A DNA stretch of 14,843 bases from Lichtheimia corymbifera B2541 (taxonomy: Eukaryota; Mucoromycota; Mucoromycetes; Mucorales; Lichtheimiaceae): NCBI GenBank assembly GCA_000697475.1, contig JNEU01000459.1, positions 1 through 14,843 on the forward strand, in the 5' to 3' direction. Positions 1 through 8,819 of the stretch are shown piece after piece. The notes below the pieces were generated by a model. It did not search any database and was not told where the DNA came from. It saw only the letters and a list, made by a program, of their open reading frames with translations. The stretch's first letter is position 1. Each line of letters begins with the position of its first letter. The position numbers were made by a program, and so were the translations under genes.

Positions 1-73
1 GTGCAATGGGACAAACAATGAAAAAGGCGTTTATTGTATATGTGTGCTAACAATGAATTGTATAGGCTTTTTT

Positions 74-131
74 GGTCAGGCAGTGCAACTGGTGCATCAT
101 GATCTCTTTGGGTTCGACTCCCAGCCTGTAT
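74..131 (+). repeat. tRNA-like Pol III module (A box, D arm, B box), SINE-head candidate
   Basis: The B box at 111-121 matches GGTTCGANTCC exactly. It sits in a T-arm-like hairpin with stem TTGGG/CCCAG (108-112 with 120-124) and loop TTCGACT. The A box at 81-92 (CAGTGCAACTGG) fits TRGYNNARNNGG at 11 of 12 positions. It lies in a D-arm hairpin: GTGC 83-86 pairs with GCAT 94-97 around the loop AACTGGT. Only about 10 bases separate the D and T arms, so there is no anticodon arm and this cannot be a decoding tRNA. The bases CAGG (77-80) and CCTG (125-128) can form a partial acceptor stem. An alternative acceptor is GTATAGG (60-66) with CCTGTAT. Known tRNA-derived SINE heads keep exactly these two boxes. 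Whether this one is transcribed is inference. Confidence 0.6.
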
Positions 132-184
132 CAAGTGGCCGCTGCGTCGCTCTGCACTAGCCAGTTGCTGGAAAACCTTCTTGG

Positions 185-669
185 AACGCGGCCAGGGCTC
201 TAGAGGCCTGCGTTGAGTTGATGGGTCGATGACGATGGGTTGTGGGAGGAGCATGGTCACCCGTGTTGAGGGTAAAAGGGGATTTGCAACAGCTTGTAGT
301 CGCCCCGGTCGTGGATGTGTTGACATCGGTGCAAACCAACACGCTCTTCTCGTGATAGGCTCGTTCTTTTCCCTGGAGGATTTCTTTCATGAGGCGGAAG
401 GATTGGGTATCATTCTTTCTTTGGAGAGGATGAAATGAGAACAACTATGAGCCTGGACTCTACGTAAGTGAGTCCTTCCTTGCCATGGATCGAACTGGCC
501 TTGCGTGATTCGTGCAGAGCTTTCTCAAAGACAAGGGATCGCCCGACGTTGCTCGTATGGTGGTGATTTGGTTTGTAAATCCTTCTGATTTGCTTTCTTC
601 CTTTGAGAGGATCGCCTAACGGTATACCAAATCGTCATCATTCCCGGAATCAGATTGTCTAATTTGGCT
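185..669. other. Segment present only in copy 1 of the long repeat
   Basis: In the partner copy, the sequence runs from TTTGCTGGAAAAGTTTCTTGG almost directly into a short T-rich tract and the GAC/GAT-rich block. Here the matching flanks (about 163-184 and about 670-700) are separated by roughly 485 bp. The segment carries antisense and sense open frames of 95 and 69 codons, neither recognisable. I see no clear target-site duplication or terminal inverted repeat, so it could be an insertion in this copy or a deletion in the other. A third copy would decide. Confidence 0.55.
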
Positions 670-691
670 CTTTTTTTTATTTATTTATAGA

Positions 692-814
692 GACGACGAT
701 TACGATGATAGCGACCATGACATCCACAACAATGACGACGATTACGATGATAACCACGCCCACAACAGTGACAATGATAACGACCACGAGATCCACAACA
801 ATGACGATAACGAT
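692..814. repeat. GAC/GAT-rich tandem-like tract
   Basis: The sequence is built from GAC, GAT, AAC and CAC triplets. An imperfect internal duplication begins GACGACGATTACGATGATA at 692 and again at about 734, and each unit contains the phrase ATCCACAACAATGACGA or a close variant. One plus-strand frame reads as Asp/His/Asn-rich and stays open for about 50 codons. The other frames are Thr/Met/Ile-rich or, on the minus strand, Val/Ile-rich. Such bias is expected from triplet repeats and is not evidence of a gene. The shorter counterpart is at 10079-10151. A T-rich tract ending in TTTATAG lies just upstream (about 671-690) and resembles a splice acceptor, but copy 2 has lost it. Confidence 0.7.
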
Positions 815-1519
815 CCCATTCTTTTCTACTGGTGTGCGTTGGATGATATTGAGTGACGACGAGGGAGGAGATTGACGACTGATGACGAGTACGATTACGA
901 TTACGAGCATGAACGATGACGGATGACCAAGACGACGGTGGTGGCAAGGCAGCAAGATAGCTGGATTAAATAAAGCATTGCTTATTTTTTATTACGCACT
1001 TGTTGGACTTTGCTAGTAGCTTGTGGATGTACGTAATATAGCTTCGAAGATGGAATAATAAACGTTTCGGCTTCGATCATGAAAGAAGTATATGGCTTTT
1101 GTGATACAATAAGGAGGAGTAGGATGACCTTGAGAGAAAAGTGAAATGATCCCTCCATTGAATTGGTTGCTGGCTGGGTTTACTTATAATAATTGGTTTA
1201 TGCAAGTCGACCTTCTCCTACATCCAAATGTGATGTGAAGCTGTTATTGCCATACTACATACACATACCTTGCCACACACAAAACCACACATTCATTATT
1301 GGATGTTGTTTACTGACTTGCCTTCCAAAAGGCATCATCATTATCCATTTGTGCAGCAACCTGTCAAGGACGTGTTTGTGTAACGACAACGGGGTCATTT
1401 CACTCAGCTCTCCATCTTTCCGTTAATGCAGCTGACACTATCCATTAGAACAAAGCAACTCCATGACGCTTACGGCATAGGTAAACCATAAAGGTACCTG
1501 TTTCCCAACATACTCATAG

Positions 1520-1970
1520 TGAAGCGTGAGGTCTTTATGAAAACAAAGTTACTCGTCGTGGTCGACAGCAACTTGCGTGCAAGTTTCACGATCGAGGTGG
1601 GCAATCTCGGGGGTCACTGACCATCCATCCATCCTCTCTCCTATATTTGGGTCGTTCGCATTCAAAGTTCTCACAATGAAGCGTGCGGTTTTTATATGAA
1701 TAGAGTTGATCAGCATGACTCAGCGAACTTGCTTACCAAGTTTCAAGCCCAAGGGTGGTGATCCCAAGATTATTCACACTGTTTGGCATTTCAATGGATC
1801 CGGCCGGTGATCAAAATTCCGCAGATCATAGTAAACCCTACATTACACCCTCCCATTAAAAATCTTTGAATGAAGTGTGGGTTCTTTATTAAGACAAAGT
1901 TGATCAGCATATCCGAAAGCATGTTCTGACCAAGTTTGAGGTTCGATGTATGCAATCTCAAGATCATGGA
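1520..1970. repeat. Array of three ~100-bp units (157-bp and 194-bp spacing)
   Basis: Three diverged units start at about 1520, 1677 and 1871. Each opens with TGAAGYGTG then a T-rich phrase (TTTAT), a motif like ACAAAGTT or ATAGAGTT, a CAAGTTT motif, and a phrase ending in CAATCTC or ATCCCAAGAT. Units two and three share GATCAGCAT, and unit one instead has CTCGTCGTGG. Between units one and two lies CCATCCATCC plus a TTTGGGTCGTTCGC block. Copy 2 of the long repeat has the first two units with the same 157-bp spacing (10870 and 11027). The array has no coding potential that I can support. Confidence 0.65.
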
Positions 1971-3560
1971 TCAATTTACAGTGTGCATGAATATGATTGA
2001 CAGCTCAATCAACTTAAATTTCCAGCTCTTCCACTCCCAGCTTCTTTGTCTCTTCCTCCCATTCTCAACTGTTGCTCCATTCAACTGCAACTACCACCTT
2101 CGAACGATCGTCCTGATTCAATCTACCATGTCAAGCCTACGATTGTCTTGATCCGATTGTCTTTGACTGAATGGCAAGTCCATGGTATGTACACCCCACT
2201 ACAACCCCTGCCGTCTTCGATACTGCACACTCCTCTGCCACACCCAATCGTAACAACGTTCATTGCAGCAGTTGCAAATAGCGATGTCTTTACTTCATTG
2301 TCTCATTGTCTCGAACAGCGTTCACAACTTGTCACTCTACTGCAACACACGCTCTTGCTCACTCCTCTACACCACCAAGCGTAATGCTATTAGCAAGGTC
2401 TTACTCCATTGTCTCAAACAGCGTTCTTTACTTGCAGCAACTTGTATTACAGCCTTATCATATGAACAGCAGATAGCCATTGTATAGAGGCAGCTTTATT
2501 TAGGTGTAGCAACTTGATTCAACATATACATATTCCAATGGATGATGCCATATCAACTTTCAAATACATACAAGCAATCTTCACATGTTTGAACTGCATT
2601 GGGAAACGATCAAGAGAGTGAGAGAGACCAAGGGCCTGATGGAAAAGGAAGCATATCAGCAATGATCACAGGGGGGAGGGTTCTTTATATCAAATACTGG
2701 AAATACAATGGTTAGGATGGATGGATGGAGGCCATCAAGTGCAGTGACAGGGATGTTATTGTGATTACATGGCACGTCGTCAGCAAGAAGGAAGGATTCT
2801 ATCATGTGGATGATGGTGATGGATTGGATGGCATTCGTGAGACGTGATTTGATGCCATGGGAATGGAAGATACATATTGGATCACTGGAGTGAAGGCACG
2901 CAGCAACGGCTTTGGGATCAGGATGATACTGATTATGGCGGCAGCTACCAACGATACTGAAACAATGGCAGCTGTTGGTGTATCTGATTCACCCATCATA
3001 TTCAATTTGGTGATACCGTTCCTTTATTGTATTTACCTAAGACCCATATCAATGAACATGGATTCACATAAGAATTAAAGTATCGTACTATCAGCTCATA
3101 TGAAAGATGTGCATTATTATGGGATCGATTTCTGATTGAACGGCCTACTCAACTACTGTAATCTTTCCATCCCAACCTGCTTTACTATTACTGCCTTCCA
3201 AGAAGTGCTTGAATGGATGATGGGGTGTTTATTGATAAAAGATACAACGTATATAAGCAATGTCCTTATAAAGAGGATGGAACAAGATATATGATATAGA
3301 GCAGGATAGCAGCATAATTGACATTGTGTTAAGAAAAGCTTTATTAATAGGAGTAAACAACTAGCTGTGCCAATTCTTAGCCCATCAACCAAGATGGTTT
3401 CCAGGTGCGACCACGAGGAGGTGATTGGCAATCCACACCCATAGTTTAACGTCGTTTCGGACGAGCAGTTTAGGGCCATACTCAGGCCAACACTTATAAC
3501 GCCGTGTCAAGGCGGATAAAGTGTGGTGCATGAATGTCACGTGAAGACTCACCTCGCAGA
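1971..3560. other. Gene-poor stretch; one small local duplication
   Basis: No gene can be supported here. Open frames of 67-112 codons occur on both strands (for example 2046-2384 plus and 3153-3479 minus), but none has recognisable motifs. A 19-bp phrase, CATTGTCTCGAACAGCGTT, occurs at 2304-2322 and again with one mismatch at 2407-2425, so a segment of about 103 bp appears locally duplicated. The interval 3385-3560 may contain the decayed 3' end of the minus-strand gene that follows. A frame there encodes a peptide with Leu-Ala-Pro-Phe-Lys-Asp and Pro-Leu-Gly-Gly-Gly-Cys, but it is out of frame with the exon before it. Confidence 0.5.
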
Positions 3561-5118
3561 TCATACATCCACCTCCCAGAGGGTGAAGTATTGCGGCATC
3601 TTTAAATGGAGCGAGGTAACCCACCTATTTACCGCGACTTTTTGAATTGCAAGTGGTCCCATCCAATCGTGGCTGCTTGAGATGAGTGGTGCGAGGAGGG
3701 TGGCAAGGGACTGAGACTGCTTCTTTTTGTTGATGATGGTGGCGTGCGTTGTAGTCTCCATGGTAAGCCCATCTTTGTGCATCAATGCGCCCTGCAACAT
3801 TTCTAAAACATATGATGATGAGTATGGCTTTGAACTATTTTAAGACGATCGATGCATACCGATGAACTCGTTGATGGGGCTGGCTTCGTCTGTCAGGCAC
3901 ACACCAAGTACTAAACCAACATTTGCTTGATTGAAGTGAAACAAAGAGAGACACGTGAGCATAATGTATACCTTGGACTCGGCCAGTTTGATTGAAGAAT
4001 GCGACCTTGTCGCAAATGAACGTGTTGTGTATGGATTGTGGCGCTTGTGCCACAATCACTGCAACCTCTTGAGCAAGCTGCGCTACTTCTGCAGCAGACC
4101 ATTCTCCATCCGTCTTGCAGACGGAAAAGTGGAGCTTTGCCTCGGCTACCACTCTTCCGTTTGCCCCCCCCGTTTGCTGCAAAGCAGCAGGGTGGTTTGC
4201 CACCTGCGTGCCACCAACAATGATAATAACGTAGTTTTTTGTTGCTGGCCCAAAAACCACTAGCTACCAAAAAGAAAGAATATGTTTAGAAGCTGATAGT
4301 CAACACATAGCCACTTTTTGCTTGTGACATATTTACCATTCGTTGCATGACGTTGATGAGATGGTCAACCTTTTGTGCTGGTCCATCGATTGCCAATTCC
4401 TTGCCATCAACCAACTAGACTGTAACGCCTGTAGCGAGCTCATTAAGCTTGCTCATCACTTCGCTATCGCAACCTACCAAATGGAAAGAAAACAAAGTGT
4501 GTCATGAGATCAGTGCTAGTATTCTTCTTCAAGTAACGTACCGAACACCTCCACAAGATCGTCCTGCTCGCTCTTCCATGTGATTGTCTTGTTGCAGTGG
4601 GCACCGGACAAAGTATCCCACACGTTGGGCGCCATCATCGCCCAAACGGCATCTTCTTCTTCTTCATGTTGGCAATCATCGTCACTTTCATCATCACTGT
4701 CTCCGGAATCGTTGTCGGATGATGAGCTTGCTTCATCAGAAAGTTCATCAAGGTGAATGCGCTTGTGAACAGCATGCTGGCCAGGATCTTGAGAAGATAC
4801 ACTGTCAAGTGACGTGTTGGACATGGTACGCTTGAGCGTAGGAGTAGCAGTGGTAAGCATGCACATAGCAGAGGCTGAAGAGGCAGTAAGCTTGCTCGAG
4901 GCAGAGGCTGAAGAAACAGTAAGCTTGCTCGTGGCAGAGGCTGGAGAGGTAGTAAGCTTGCTCGTGGCAGAGGCTGAAGCGGTAGTAAGCTTGCTCGAGG
5001 CAGAGGCTGAAGAGGTGGTAGTAAGCTTGCTCGTGGCAGAGGCTGAAGTAGAAGAAGAAGAACTGGACATGGAAAAAGAGTAGAAAGGGGGAGGAAAGAG
5101 ATGCTGCGCAATATTCAT
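3561..5118 (-). CDS. Five-exon gene of unknown function, Ser/Ala-repeat and acidic N-terminus; in-frame stop, possible pseudogene
   Basis: Model on the minus strand: exons 5118-4542, 4473-4337, 4263-3972, 3925-3860 and 3802-3561. The four introns (68, 73, 46 and 57 nt) all begin GT and end AG, and phases match at each junction, which is strong evidence that the gene is or was real. Exon 1 encodes a Ser-rich start, six 11-12-residue Ser/Ala/Lys-Leu-Thr repeats, then a Ser/Asp/Glu-rich acidic stretch. Exons 2-4 encode an ordered-looking region with Val-Ile-Ile-Ile-Val-Gly-Gly-Thr and Ala/Glu-rich helices. I do not recognise the family. Codon 212 (TAG at 4417-4415) interrupts exon 2. The surrounding frame reads on smoothly, so a nonsense change is likely. 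A weak alternative donor at 4547 spliced to an acceptor just after the TAG would avoid it. A second start is possible at 5070. The 3' end is uncertain because a better-looking frame continues out of phase below 3630. Confidence 0.5.
4847..5047 (-). repeat. 33-bp tandem repeat inside exon 1 (six units)
   Basis: Five units of 33 bp begin at 4847, 4880, 4913, 4946 and 4979, followed by one of 36 bp at 5012-5047. Most contain GTAAGCTTGCTC, so a HindIII-type AAGCTT site recurs at regular spacing. The shared end is GCAGAGGCTGAA or GCAGAGGCTGGA. Read on the minus strand, each unit gives an 11-residue Ser/Ala-rich peptide containing Ser-Lys-Leu-Thr, and the 36-bp unit adds one codon. All length changes are multiples of three, consistent with selection for the reading frame at some time. 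The leftmost unit (4847-4879) has lost the AAGCTT site. Confidence 0.9.
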
Positions 5119-6349
5119 CGCGTTTTATGCTCACCATGAACCATATCTAATTCGATAGGGATCATGGGGGCAAGGTTACATTCGCGTTAGAAGGTTTTTT
5201 GTTGCAGTTTCCATAGTTGAAGACACACACCCCCAATATTCATATACTTTACCCACTCGTCTACATTCGATGCATCCTTACTTTTGAACAGGATAACGCG
5301 TATAATTGACCCATTACATGGATGGTAATTAATGGACATTGTGTAATTTGGTATATTCCTTGGATCAACATACAAATGCATCCGCTGTCATATTGCTGTC
5401 AACCAACTTTGAGCGTGTGAAAATTGCGCAGCAACACGGGTACCTGCATCCCAACCAAGATTTGAATGAATGTTTTCTTAACATATATTGTCATGGTGAA
5501 GAAGTGATAAGTATAATGATTGCGTGAATGTTGATCTACAGCTTTTGAATCGATAATCGGTGTACAATGTCGGGGAGACACCTCGGATGACTTGATCCGA
5601 CGCGTCAGCAGCTTTCTGATCCAGAGAAGAAACCCCACCTTTTTGACAGAATCAATCCTTCTAAAAATCGTCTCACTTTGCTACATTGTGATGATCACAC
5701 CTTCAAGAGAATAAAATGGTATCACTTGGGAAAGATGCAAATAGCTTATATGAATACGCCATAACAGCAGACAGCCTTGAAAGTAAAGAAAATCGATCTC
5801 ACTGGTAAAGAAAAAAGGGGGTTACCGGATATTGGGAATGCATGCATCAATGTGTTTGTCGTCATGCATCCCAACCAACCCTTTTTCACGTGAAAATTTT
5901 TTCACACGCAAGGAACAACATGCAGCAACACAACACAGACATTATTTGACCAGCCATCCCCCTTTATTGTTAACCCTGAATGATTATTGTGGGGGCTATA
6001 TAAATTACAGAGCATCACCATTAACACCCTTAGACCAATATTGCTTATGTGGAGTAGGTTGTTGAGTATCAGTCGATCGATCGATCGATCACAATCGTGT
6101 CTGTACAACAACGCGCTGCATGACACTCGTGTACCATCCAATAAATCTCAGCCGCGATATACATTTACACCTCTTCTTTATGATGACTTATCTTTAAAAT
6201 ACAAAGAACAAGGATGGTAGACAACGACAATGAATAGGGGAAACAATGGAAACAAGGCTGCATGGTGATATGAACAATGAGTCTGTGGCAATGGAGATAA
6301 GGGGAGGCTGGCTATAAACTTCCAGTCGGGGGTAAAACGCGTCGTTCCA
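5119..6349. other. No supportable gene; short motifs only
   Basis: Short minus-strand frames at 5187-5381 (64 codons) and 5399-5638 (79 codons) lie just upstream of the multi-exon gene. They have protein-like composition, including Trp-Val-Lys-Tyr in the first, but no motif that I recognise and no clear splice path joining them to the gene. The phrase CATCCCAACCAA occurs near 5448 and again near 5867. Nothing else stands out apart from the CGAT microsatellite at 6073-6090. Confidence 0.4.
6073..6090. repeat. (TCGA)n microsatellite
   Basis: Four TCGA units plus TC form an 18-bp self-complementary run. It is too short to support any function. Confidence 0.9.
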
Positions 6350-6768
6350 TTAAGCTCCTCTTTGTCTTCCTTCTGTCACTTTTGACTCCAACAAGCGAAT
6401 GACGTTCCCAATCCAAGTCCATTGACAGTAATCCAAGGCATCTTGAGCAAGATAAGGTGAGGAATCAGGTGCGCGATCGACAGTGCCATTGTAACTAACC
6501 TTGAGCAACCAATTAGCAGCTTCCACGCCATTGACACCAGCACCTTTATGAAGCCTTGAACAAACCACGCAGGCGTATCTTTTAACAACCTCATCGACTC
6601 GTATTCATGTTTCCTGTTTGTCACCTTGATCCTTATGCAAAAATCCAAAACGACGTGCTTGAAGATGATATCAACAACCAGCAGTAACTCGATCAAGATG
6701 ATATCTTGTCGCTTCTTACACAAGATCCAATTGACGTCGTACGTATTCTTCCCTATTATTGTACACAA
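6350..6768 (-). pseudogene. Possible decayed coding fragment in two overlapping frames
   Basis: Two minus-strand frames overlap here. One (6768-6376) stays open for 130 codons and its upstream half looks protein-like. The other (6568-6350, open from about 6610) has a more convincing downstream half, with Lys-Gly-Ala-Gly-Val-Asn-Gly-Val-Glu and a Trp/Tyr-rich segment (Tyr-Cys-Gln-Trp-Thr-Trp-Ile). The two could be one ancestral exon broken by a frameshift near 6540, where the coding quality appears to move from one frame to the other. I recognise no family. Chance open frames remain possible because the composition is not strongly coding. Confidence 0.25.
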
Positions 6769-7053
6769 GAAAGCCGAAGCACCACTTTAAGCTGTTCCCT
6801 TGTCTATGTTGAAAAGGCGAGTGTCTGGGATGGTTCACTCACTATACTGCATTACGTTTATTATAGGTCGAAGGTGTGGACGATGAGTGATCTTGAAGCA
6901 CGGTACGTATATCTTTGTTGGATCTACAAGACAAGCCTATTCATTCATGATCCTGTTTATTCTCAAGTATTATCGGCAATATACTGCATTGCTTTGGAGA
7001 ATACCTATGAACCACTACGCTGGTGAATCTGATCCATCATCTTATCGGTTATG

Positions 7054-7131
7054 GTAAGTGTATTCCTCTTTCATCCATATACCGTATATCATATCCATAC
7101 TATCGCTAATGCAATTTCAATTATGCCACAG
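7054..7131 (+). other. Probable spliceosomal intron, plus strand
   Basis: The 78-nt interval has a consensus donor (GTAAGT at 7054), a branch-site-like CTAAT at about 7106-7110 and an acceptor CACAG ending at 7131, with a pyrimidine-rich middle. The following frame (7132-7248) encodes Arg-Phe-Phe-Asp-Glu-Ser and Gly-Asp-Pro-Lys-Ala-Pro-Ile-Val-Leu and ends in TAA. I cannot fix the upstream exon: the frame that joins it in phase (from about 7033) meets a TGA shortly before. The nonamer GGTTATGGT lies at 7047-7055 and at 7131-7139, straddling both splice boundaries. Confidence 0.45.
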
Positions 7132-7304
7132 GTTATGGTGCGTTTCTTTGATGAATCTATACTCAAACTCGGTGATCCCAAGGCACCGATTGTTTTGGTG
7201 ATGGTGTCATTTGATGGATACTGGGGCATGCATACGTCCAGCGGATAAGGGAAGCGGTTTATTGGATTCGCATTCTTCCTGATCCTAGATTTCCCTGTAA
7301 ATAG

Positions 7305-7456
7305 GATGGTGGATGTTTGGCATTTTGTTTTTGTGGTCGATGGTTAACAGTATCCTTTGTTGTAGGACGTCGTTTATTACATTGCTCTATGATATTCTCT
7401 CTGAACAACAAGCGACGCAAAGTGTTATTTTCTTTGGAATGGTAGCTGTTTCTAGC
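7305..7456 (+). other. Hydrophobic exon-like stretch of unknown gene
   Basis: After a possible acceptor (AAATAG near 7304), one plus-strand frame stays open for about 50 codons and ends at a consensus donor GTAAGT at 7457. The peptide is hydrophobic at the start (Trp-Met-Phe-Gly-Ile-Leu-Phe-Leu-Trp) and then contains Leu-Leu-Tyr-Asp-Ile-Leu-Ser-Glu-Gln-Gln, followed by Ile-Phe-Phe-Gly-Met-Val-Ala. This would suit one or two membrane segments. The minus strand also has a 78-codon frame here (7495-7259), and neither strand gives a recognisable family. I mark it only as a candidate exon. Confidence 0.2.
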
Positions 7457-7499
7457 GTAAGTCAACGTTTTATTCCTGACTTTTGAAAAGGTCACTCAC

Positions 7500-8790
7500 T
7501 CAATATTGGTTAAACCATACAATACGCCTTTGGCGGTGTAAATAGGCAAAGGGAACAAGGCAACTATGGAAGTGCCATGAACAATCATGGATGGTATATG
7601 TCACTTTTCGGTATGCTGCTCAAAATGGGTGTTATCCCAAATCTCATCATATACACGCTACGTCTAGCTATATGAGCAAGCTCAAAAGTCTGGCCACACG
7701 CCTTACGGGGAAGCTGGTGATAGCATGGCAACGAGACTGCATTTTATCAATTCAAGAGGAGACTACTGAAGACAATGGATTTCGACCCTGCCAAGGATGG
7801 ATAACAGACGTGGATGGATGACATGGCATGAATCAAGACTGAAAAGGACAAATACTTCCCATAGTGCACGCGAATCGTTGACCAAGTGATTATTGATCAT
7901 GGTAAGTAATCTGTGAAACACACCCTACGCCAACATCAGGACATGTCAGCTAATTCGTCTTTATACAGTGTAGTTGATGGATCGAATAGAGGGAGGAGAG
8001 CAACGAGGATTTGAGATTGTTTACAAGACGCTGGGAAGGGAGATACAATAGCAAATAAGGGAAATAAAACAAGAGTTCTTTTTGACCATCATCCTGGCTC
8101 TGTCACAGAGATGGATTCTTTGTGTTGATATTCCATCACCTAAATTTCCTTAGATGTTATGCGGCCTATGCACTGATCAACCAGTCAATCTTGTCGTCTC
8201 TCACCATTTTGCACGCCTTACTGTATCCTCATTCTCGTGGATCTCTGGCTAATCACTTTATAATATGTTCATTCGAAATACGAACGTAGCTTTTGGATGG
8301 TTCGGATGTTATGCCCCCAGTTAATATCAGTTTTTGCTAGGGAATATAAAAGTATCTATAGCAACCAATATAAAGTATATACCTTTGTTTCCTGGGACAT
8401 GAAGTTACATTACGTATTATGATAGTCCAGTGGCATTTTTTCATCGTACATGGGGTAGCTGTGGTTGAGCGCAGCATCCCAGTGGCCTGCATAATATCAC
8501 ATAACCAAAAGTCTTCAACCGATCACCCATCTACATTGGCTCCCAATGAGGTACACGACCACTTTACAATACAAGCAACATGGTTACTTAGTATCAACAC
8601 GTAATATATTATGTGCACACATAGAAAATGTTTATTTCATTGATAAATAAAGACTAACTAGCTAGCGTGTGGCTGTTAGTTTCCTTGAGTTCAAGACCCA
8701 AGTACTCACAGGGATGACCTCGTGAAGGGACGCCAACACATCCATCCCCACCTCTCCACACGGGGCACCTTCAACATGTGTCAAACGAGG
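7500..8790. other. No supportable gene
   Basis: The longest plus-strand frame (7591-7821, 76 codons) has mildly protein-like composition but no motif or neighbour to support it. Another at 8419-8604 looks random. Near 8683-8702 the phrase CTTGAGTTCAAGACCCAAG forms a T-arm-like hairpin with a TTCAAGA loop. It lacks a matching A box, so I do not call a tRNA or SINE. Confidence 0.4.
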
Positions 8791-8819
8791 TGGTTGCAAG
8801 TGGGGGGCCACTACAACCA
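8791..8819. repeat. Strong imperfect hairpin
   Basis: TGGTTG (8791-8796) pairs with CAACCA (8814-8819), and AGTGG (8799-8803) pairs with CCACT (8808-8812), around a GGGG loop with a small internal loop. Just upstream, CCACCTC (about 8750) and GAGGTGG (about 8787) form another short inverted pair. The surroundings are non-coding or weakly coding. Transcription and function are unknown. Confidence 0.6.

Larger units (their letters stand above)
1..1795. repeat. Long direct repeat, copy 1 (partner 9890-11146)
   Basis: Read side by side, this stretch and 9890-11146 share the same order of blocks. The blocks are a Pol III box module near the start, a GAC/GAT-rich tract, a block around 1040-1190 that includes AGCTTCGAAGATGGAATAAT, and a block around 1640-1720 that includes CTATATTTGGGTCGTTCGCA. 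Similarity is high in blocks but broken by many small indels, so the duplication is old. Copy 1 is longer because of about 485 bp at 185-669 that the partner lacks. The left limit is the window edge, so the real copy may start further left. The ORFs inside (for example 677-955 and 1193-1426) are not conserved in frame between copies, so I treat them as non-coding. Confidence 0.88.

Noticed and set aside
60..131. Functional 72-nt tRNA using GTATAGG and CCTGTAT as acceptor stem
   Set aside because: The acceptor would need several wobble pairs, and the middle cannot form an anticodon arm in either copy.
677..955. Minus-strand 92-codon Val/Ile-rich frame that looks like a membrane protein
   Set aside because: It is the complement of a GAC/GAT-rich repeat tract and the frame is not kept in the second copy.
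1520..1970. CRISPR-like array
   Set aside because: Units are about 100 bp, few, strongly diverged and unevenly spaced, and the genome appears eukaryotic.
4814..5083. Plus-strand 89-codon Glu/Ala/Val-rich frame
   Set aside because: It is an antisense shadow of the 33-bp repeat. A stop-free unit whose length is a multiple of three stays open in several frames.
8660..8702. Possible second tRNA-like or SINE head with TTCAAGA loop
   Set aside because: The hairpin has a mismatch in its stem and there is no upstream sequence fitting the A box at a usual distance.
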